Position numbers and translations under genes: made by a program. A DNA stretch of 64,000 nt, from NCBI GenBank assembly GCA_016865505.2, contig AP025252.1:1364001-1428000 (forward strand), given 5' to 3'. This DNA is from Bryobacterales bacterium F-183 (GTDB taxonomy: Bacteria; Acidobacteriota; Terriglobia; Bryobacterales; Bryobacteraceae). This document shows, in pieces, positions 59,409 through 64,000 of this stretch. Within the stretch, counting starts at the first letter, position 1; each line of letters begins with the position of its first letter. The notes beneath the pieces were generated by a model that had not been told where the DNA came from, made no database searches, and saw only the letters and a list, made by a program, of their open reading frames with translations.

Positions 59409-62400
59409 TCACTCCTGCGTCCGGTCGAAGACGATGCGGGCATAGCTCTTGAACCGCGGCTTCAGGGCCTGTAGCCGAGTGATCAGCGACTCCAGGTCGG
59501 CCAGGGATTCAAGTCTTTTGGGGAAGGCGAAATCGTCGACGACAAATTCGCCGGAGGCACTCGGGCCTTCCTCCTTCGCCTCTTCAGCTACTGCCTCCGC
59601 CTGCTCCTTCGCCGCTTGTAGGATTCGGGCTTCCAGGCCGGCGACCTTCTGCTGAAACGGATACCTGGCGTTAATGCACTGTTGGATACCATCGATGGAC
59701 TTCGAAAACTCTCTCTGCAACTCGTCCAGTGCGGCGGCTATGGTCTCCTGCGTGGTCCCACCGATCGCCTGCCATTCCGGCATCGATTCCAAACGAGTCT
59801 TTGCCTGCTTCAGATCCGAGGCGTACTCGTCCGACAGTTCCTGGGCGGTGACGCCGATTGCACCTTCCAGGCGCGAGACTTCGCTTTGGAGATCCACGAT
59901 GGCCTCGAGGAAGTTGTCCTGGCCGAGGATTTCGCGCACCCGGTCCCGTGCCTCCCTGGTTGCCTCCTTCAGCTTGTTCAGGATGGCGCCTTCGGGAAGG
60001 CGTTCTATGTCGGCGAGGAAGCGGTTTGCGGAACGGATTGTGGAGATCAGATTCTCGTCGAGACGCTTCGAAATCTCTCTCGCCCAGAGGAGATCTTCGT
60101 ACAACTCGCAAGACTCGGTGCCCATGCGTGTTGTGGCATCGGACGCATCCCCCTTCAGGATCTCGGAGATGCTCTCCTTGATTCGATCAATGCGGTCAGC
60201 CCCTGGCAAGCCCAGGTTCTTCAAGGTCGGAGCCAATGGACCGTAGTCTCTCTGGAGATCCGGGAACGACTTTGTCACGGCACGACTGATATCGTCTTCA
60301 AGGGGCAGTACCTGGGTGCCAGTGATCTCCTCCAGGCGCACCGCAGCGCGCTGTTTGAACTCGGGTGGAGTTGGCGCACTGCGCAAGGAGATGCCGACAC
60401 GACCGAATGAGTTGTTGGTTCGCAGGCTTTCCACTGCGACCGGCCCGCGAACGGTGATGTCCTCACCGCTGACGCGAAGCTTGATCTCCCCCGCCGTCAG
60501 CAGGGCGGCCACAAGATAACGTAAGGTGTCCTTTGACCATCCGTACGGCGCGCGACTGAACTTGTCCAGCAGATCGCGGCCTTCCACGCTTCCTGCGGCC
60601 CTCAAGTGGTCCAGAATCGAGACCAGGGCCGGATTTGAAGTGCTGATCCGTCCCTCTTTCGTCACCAGGCGCAGCGGATCCTTCTGGCTCTCGATCCGGT
60701 CCATGCGGTCGGTGTTTAGGAACTTCTCGGCAAGAGTTGTTTCGGCCTGCACGGCGGCCTGCTGATACTTGTCGAAGACCTGTCCCGCAACAGTGCCAAG
60801 TTCCTTGCGGCAGGACTCCTCCAGTGAGCCCCCGAGAGTTGCAACCGCCCGCACTTGTCCTCGAAAAACGAAGCTTCCCTGGAAAAGGGTATCTCGAATG
60901 GAGCGCGTAAGCTCGGCCCGAAGAGTCTGTGCCCGCTGCTGCTGGCCGGTCAGGTACTCGGAAGACTCCTTGTCCATGGTCTTGTTCTTGTTTCTCGAAT
61001 AGATCTCCTCGCAGCGGAAGATCTCTTCGACCGTTTGCGGGCCATCAGCCAGCTCCGGGGCCATCAGGAAGATCGACTCGGCAGCTGCGGGCTGCATCGA
61101 CTCCACGGTCCTGTTCTTCTTCGCGGCCTCATACTCCACCTGTGGAACGAAGTCCGCGAACAGCTGGATTTCCTCCTTCTCTCCAGCGATGGAGACGTAG
61201 CCGGCCACCCCTTGCGTCTTAACGCCACACTGCACGGTTCTTGTGCCTTCGAGTGAGGTTTTTGGCAGTGGCTGGAAGACCTCCTCCATGAGCTTGTTGA
61301 AGATCCGGTAGCGATCGGACTTCGGTGCGAGTAATCCACGCCTCTCCGTTTCCAGAGCCGAGACAGCCTCGCTCATGAATCGCAAGCTGCCATCGACCTC
61401 GTTCAGCGGCACTGTAGGCTCGGCAATCAGATTATCGACCGCGGACTTGACCCAATCCACTTGAGACGGTGCGTCGATGGACGGCAGGACCAGCGCGGCT
61501 ACATTCTCGCGGCTTACTGGGAAGTCTTCCAGAATCTGCAACGTGGCTATGGTCTTGGCAATCCGCGCTTCAGGCGATCCGGAACCGAAGCTCTTCGCTG
61601 CCCGGTCGACGCCATCGACGACATACTTATGCGAACGGAGGATGTCGCGGCGCAGCGTATCGAAAAAGGTGACGGCAGTCGCCAGTGTGCCCAGAGGACG
61701 ATCTGCCAGCGGCCCATCTCCACCATCGGCACTGATCAGGACGTCCTGGATCACCTTGATGGCTGAGCGCAGCCCGACGCCACCTGTGGCTTTTGCGAGT
61801 CGAGCAAGCAGTTCCAGCAAAATGTCGAAGTGCTGCGGCAGGAACGGGTAGAGCTGAAGGAAGTCCTTCTTGCTAAGATCGGCGCGGTAATAACGAGTGT
61901 TCTCCAGCTTGGTGTGGAATCGAAGTTGTTGGCCGTGTTTTTCGAAGAGCTCATCGAGTTTGGCCAATCCTGCCGGCGACTTTCCGAGCAGCCGGAGGTA
62001 GCAGATTTCCCGAATGTCGCTCGCCTCCAGATCCACCTGAATCGGGAAACGGTCCTTCAACTTAAACAGCTTGGAGGTGTTGATTTGCGCGCGTGGGTCG
62101 TCCTCGGTGAGTGTTTGCTGCGCCGTGGCCATCAGCCAGACTTTGCCCTGGCCGATCTGCTTGAGATTTCGTGCCAACCCGTCCAAATTGAGAATGAGCG
62201 CATCTCGCGCCGCCACGTATTGGCCGACCTCATCCAGAATGAAAATGATGTTTTCTCGTCCTGACCGCCGGCGGGCAATGTCAATCATGTCCCTGGCCTG
62301 GTCGTCAGACTTGATGGCTTCATCCAACTTCTGGTCGTGGAACGCTTTTGCGTCCTTGTAGAACTGCGAATAGAACTCGGGTGCCAATTGGGAGGCCAGT

Positions 62401-63017
62401 TGGTTCGCCACAAGTGGCTGATTGCGAATGGCGTCCCAGGTCACACCAGCCAGCTCGTGGATCCGCTTGCGAAAGTCGTCGAGCTTCCCGTCGCGTTCCA
62501 GCATGAACTCCAGGTAAGCGACCTTCCGGTCACGCGAGTAACCGGCCCACTGCATTACCTTGGCATACAAGACGTCAGAGATCTCAGCCATGCTCGCACC
62601 GGTGAGTTGTTCGCTCGCGAGGTCCAGCATGATCACGGCCGGCTTGTGGCGGCCAGCTACAGTGGCCAGGCGTTGCTTGACGGTCTGGTCCTTGAATCTG
62701 TCCTGCAGATGACGCAGGAAGGGCTTACCATCGACCTCAAATGCTGGGTCGAGAGCGAACCCAAGGTACTTCGTAAAGGAACTCTTGCCCGATCCGTAGA
62801 AGCCAGAGACCCAGACGCCAACCTCGTTCGTGCCGTCCCCCATGCCGCGATCGACGGCGTCGAGCATCTTTTCGAAGCTCTGGCTGATCTTGTCCGTGAC
62901 CTGGTACTCCTCGACCTCTTGTCGGAGAAGTTTCGGATCGACGTTGTCATACTGGATGACCTTCTCAATGCGCCGGTCGATCTGCTTGCTGGAGTCAAAT
63001 AAGGATCTGATGGTCAT
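59409..63017 (-). CDS. brxC: BREX ATPase BrxC
   Basis: This 1202-residue protein has a Walker A in GFYGSGKSSFTKYLG at about 72-86 and a Walker B in IIFILDEVGQYVAARD near 253-268. A later AAA-like body is followed by a coiled-coil C-terminus (AQELSDEYASDLKQAKTRLE). BrxC is the large ORC/Cdc6-like ATPase of BREX type 1, needed for defence and methylation control. It is 12 bases after brxB and 3 before pglX. The size is normal for the family. Confidence 0.93.
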   Translation of the reverse strand: MTIRSLFDSSKQIDRRIEKVIQYDNVDPKLLRQEVEEYQVTDKISQSFEKMLDAVDRGMGDGTNEVGVWVSGFYGSGKSSFTKYLGFALDPAFEVDGKPFLRHLQDRFKDQTVKQRLATVAGRHKPAVIMLDLASEQLTGASMAEISDVLYAKVMQWAGYSRDRKVAYLEFMLERDGKLDDFRKRIHELAGVTWDAIRNQPLVANQLASQLAPEFYSQFYKDAKAFHDQKLDEAIKSDDQARDMIDIARRRSGRENIIFILDEVGQYVAARDALILNLDGLARNLKQIGQGKVWLMATAQQTLTEDDPRAQINTSKLFKLKDRFPIQVDLEASDIREICYLRLLGKSPAGLAKLDELFEKHGQQLRFHTKLENTRYYRADLSKKDFLQLYPFLPQHFDILLELLARLAKATGGVGLRSAIKVIQDVLISADGGDGPLADRPLGTLATAVTFFDTLRRDILRSHKYVVDGVDRAAKSFGSGSPEARIAKTIATLQILEDFPVSRENVAALVLPSIDAPSQVDWVKSAVDNLIAEPTVPLNEVDGSLRFMSEAVSALETERRGLLAPKSDRYRIFNKLMEEVFQPLPKTSLEGTRTVQCGVKTQGVAGYVSIAGEKEEIQLFADFVPQVEYEAAKKNRTVESMQPAAAESIFLMAPELADGPQTVEEIFRCEEIYSRNKNKTMDKESSEYLTGQQQRAQTLRAELTRSIRDTLFQGSFVFRGQVRAVATLGGSLEESCRKELGTVAGQVFDKYQQAAVQAETTLAEKFLNTDRMDRIESQKDPLRLVTKEGRISTSNPALVSILDHLRAAGSVEGRDLLDKFSRAPYGWSKDTLRYLVAALLTAGEIKLRVSGEDITVRGPVAVESLRTNNSFGRVGISLRSAPTPPEFKQRAAVRLEEITGTQVLPLEDDISRAVTKSFPDLQRDYGPLAPTLKNLGLPGADRIDRIKESISEILKGDASDATTRMGTESCELYEDLLWAREISKRLDENLISTIRSANRFLADIERLPEGAILNKLKEATREARDRVREILGQDNFLEAIVDLQSEVSRLEGAIGVTAQELSDEYASDLKQAKTRLESMPEWQAIGGTTQETIAAALDELQREFSKSIDGIQQCINARYPFQQKVAGLEARILQAAKEQAEAVAEEAKEEGPSASGEFVVDDFAFPKRLESLADLESLITRLQALKPRFKSYARIVFDRTQE

Positions 63018-63029
63018 GGTCTACCTTGC

Positions 63030-63605
63030 CTAGCCTCCGATGTGAGTGGAACGATAGTTGCCGTCGTCGGGATATATACCCAGGAAGCTCAATGTGGTCT
63101 CGCCACCGCGTCGCCCTGGATAGAGAATGACTACCGGGCAGCTCACTCTCCCGGTTAGCCGCTGCTCCACGGCGCCTATCCGCAGGTACGGGTGAAGAGC
63201 CTCCGTGTCAGTGATCAGCAGAATCCCCTTTTGCTTGTGGGCGAGGCGCTCAACCGCGGCAAGGATCCTAGTTTCGACAACCTGATTCGACAGCAGCGCC
63301 TCACGGAGCGTAGCGTTGACGGAATCTACGTCGGCAGGATTGAGCTGCTCACCGGACAACCAGAATTTGCGAAGAGGGTGCGAGTTGAAGAACTCATTGA
63401 GCGTCTGTGCTAGAGAAAGCACTTCAACGTGCCAGCCATGGTTTTCCAGTTGCGCCCGCCAACTGCGAAGCTTCCGCTTCGCCGCCATCATCTCTTTCGG
63501 GTGAAAAACAAGGTAGAACACCGGATCGCCGCCCGTGTTCTTCAGTCGCTGGCTGTCGCCGAGTCTGAGTTGCAGTTCGGCAAAGCTGTCATCGAGCGAT
63601 TGCAT
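63030..63605 (-). CDS. brxB: BREX protein BrxB (DUF1788)
   Basis: The ATG at 63605 gives 191 residues, the usual length. A longer open frame to 63992 has no protein character before that Met and would cover most of brxA. The sequence (LSLAQTLNEFFNSHPLRKFW, LLITDTEALHPYLRIGAVEQ, VSCPVVILYPGRRGGETTLS, FLGIYPDDGNYRSTHI) matches DUF1788, with the ending G-Y-R-x-x-x-IGG. BrxB may bridge PglZ and other BREX proteins. It overlaps brxA by 17 bp. Confidence 0.93.
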   Translation of the reverse strand: MQSLDDSFAELQLRLGDSQRLKNTGGDPVFYLVFHPKEMMAAKRKLRSWRAQLENHGWHVEVLSLAQTLNEFFNSHPLRKFWLSGEQLNPADVDSVNATLREALLSNQVVETRILAAVERLAHKQKGILLITDTEALHPYLRIGAVEQRLTGRVSCPVVILYPGRRGGETTLSFLGIYPDDGNYRSTHIGG

Positions 63606-64000
63606 CGACGCATTCCTCCATGTTCTTGTACCGCCACGAGATGCGAAGCAGATCGCCAGCGTACTGCAGAATGAAATGCCCATCGTGAGCCAACTTGTCC
63701 AACTCACGGACCACCTCATCCCGGGCGATGCCAAAGAGCTTCCAATCGGGGAGTTCAAGGATACTGTTGTCACTGAAGCCCTTGAAATGAACTTCATGGG
63801 CGAGGTAAAGCGCTGTGCCTGAGAGAATGCGAAAAGGGTGGATTTCCTTCGCGGTCTCTCGACCTTCCGAGAGCAGCCCGAAGTCAGCAAGTGCTCCAGT
63901 AAGGTAGCGCGCCACTCGGACTCGCATGACCGGCGACCAGGACGGGGAGATGCGGCCGTCGGCGTGCGCGCGCGCGATGAATTGTTCCGCATCGGCCCGA
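63589..64000 (-). CDS. brxA: BREX protein BrxA (DUF1819), 5' end outside window
   Basis: The frame is open to base 64000, so the N-terminal part is missing; a Met at 63927 is internal. The visible C-terminal 136 residues (ADGRISPSWSPVMRVRVARY, LTGALADFGLLSEGR, WRYKNMEECVDAIAR) match DUF1819 BrxA, a small DNA-binding winged-helix-like protein that starts type 1 BREX operons. It overlaps brxB by 17 bp, so the operon promoter and any BrxR regulator lie beyond the right edge. Confidence 0.9.
   Translation of the reverse strand, partial: RADAEQFIARAHADGRISPSWSPVMRVRVARYLTGALADFGLLSEGRETAKEIHPFRILSGTALYLAHEVHFKGFSDNSILELPDWKLFGIARDEVVRELDKLAHDGHFILQYAGDLLRISWRYKNMEECVDAIAR

Noticed and set aside
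1-64000. tRNA genes or paired att sites marking the prophage ends
   Set aside because: None were recognised by eye; an exact-repeat search would be needed and the left end is outside the window.

Overview
The window is GC-rich bacterial DNA that carries a nearly complete long-tailed (siphovirus-type) prophage next to a BREX phage-defence operon, with a small peptide-natural-product (RiPP) locus near the left edge. The protein families (DUF2924 plus large serine recombinase, DUF3489, VapE-type primase, type 1 BREX) fit a GC-rich soil or water bacterium. An Acidobacteriota host such as Bryobacterales is my guess, but nothing here proves it. I saw no rRNA, tRNA or CRISPR array.

Layout. 1-2.4 kb: end of a DUF2924 gene, a large serine recombinase and a small helix-turn-helix gene. 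2.5-4.7 kb (minus strand, visibly more AT-rich): a RiPP operon made of a 70-residue precursor ending in six tandem aromatic-X-Asn/Asp triplets, a radical SAM/SPASM maturase and an iron/2-oxoglutarate oxygenase-like protein. 4.9-7.5 kb (minus): two overlapping genes that I cannot name, one with a winged-helix segment. 7.5-17.7 kb (plus): phage early genes for recombination and replication (sigma-like factor, Cas4/RecB-like nuclease, Sak4-like ATPase, DUF669, ERCC4 nuclease, RecD2-like helicase, primase-helicase), ending at a cluster of 10-bp iteron-like repeats. 17.8-22.4 kb: small genes, a ParB-methyltransferase fusion and a leftward DUF3489 cluster. 22.5-46.1 kb (plus): packaging, head, neck and tail genes in the usual order, with a HicAB toxin-antitoxin pair and a gamma-glutamylcyclotransferase-like gene inserted on the opposite strand. 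The tail chaperone pair has a canonical -1 frameshift heptamer, CCCAAAC, immediately before the upstream stop.

46.1-64 kb (minus): a BREX operon transcribed right to left, brxA (cut by the window edge), brxB, brxC, pglX, pglZ, brxL, followed by two accessory genes: a 568-residue protein of unclear family and a two-HKD phospholipase D-like putative nuclease. BrxL keeps the usual N-terminal and AAA+ parts, but its C-terminal Lon-type protease half appears to be replaced by a MIT_C/PLD-like domain.

The points most worth following up are the RiPP operon, the altered BrxL with the two downstream genes, the frameshift site, the iteron cluster and the unnamed pair at 4.9-7.5 kb.
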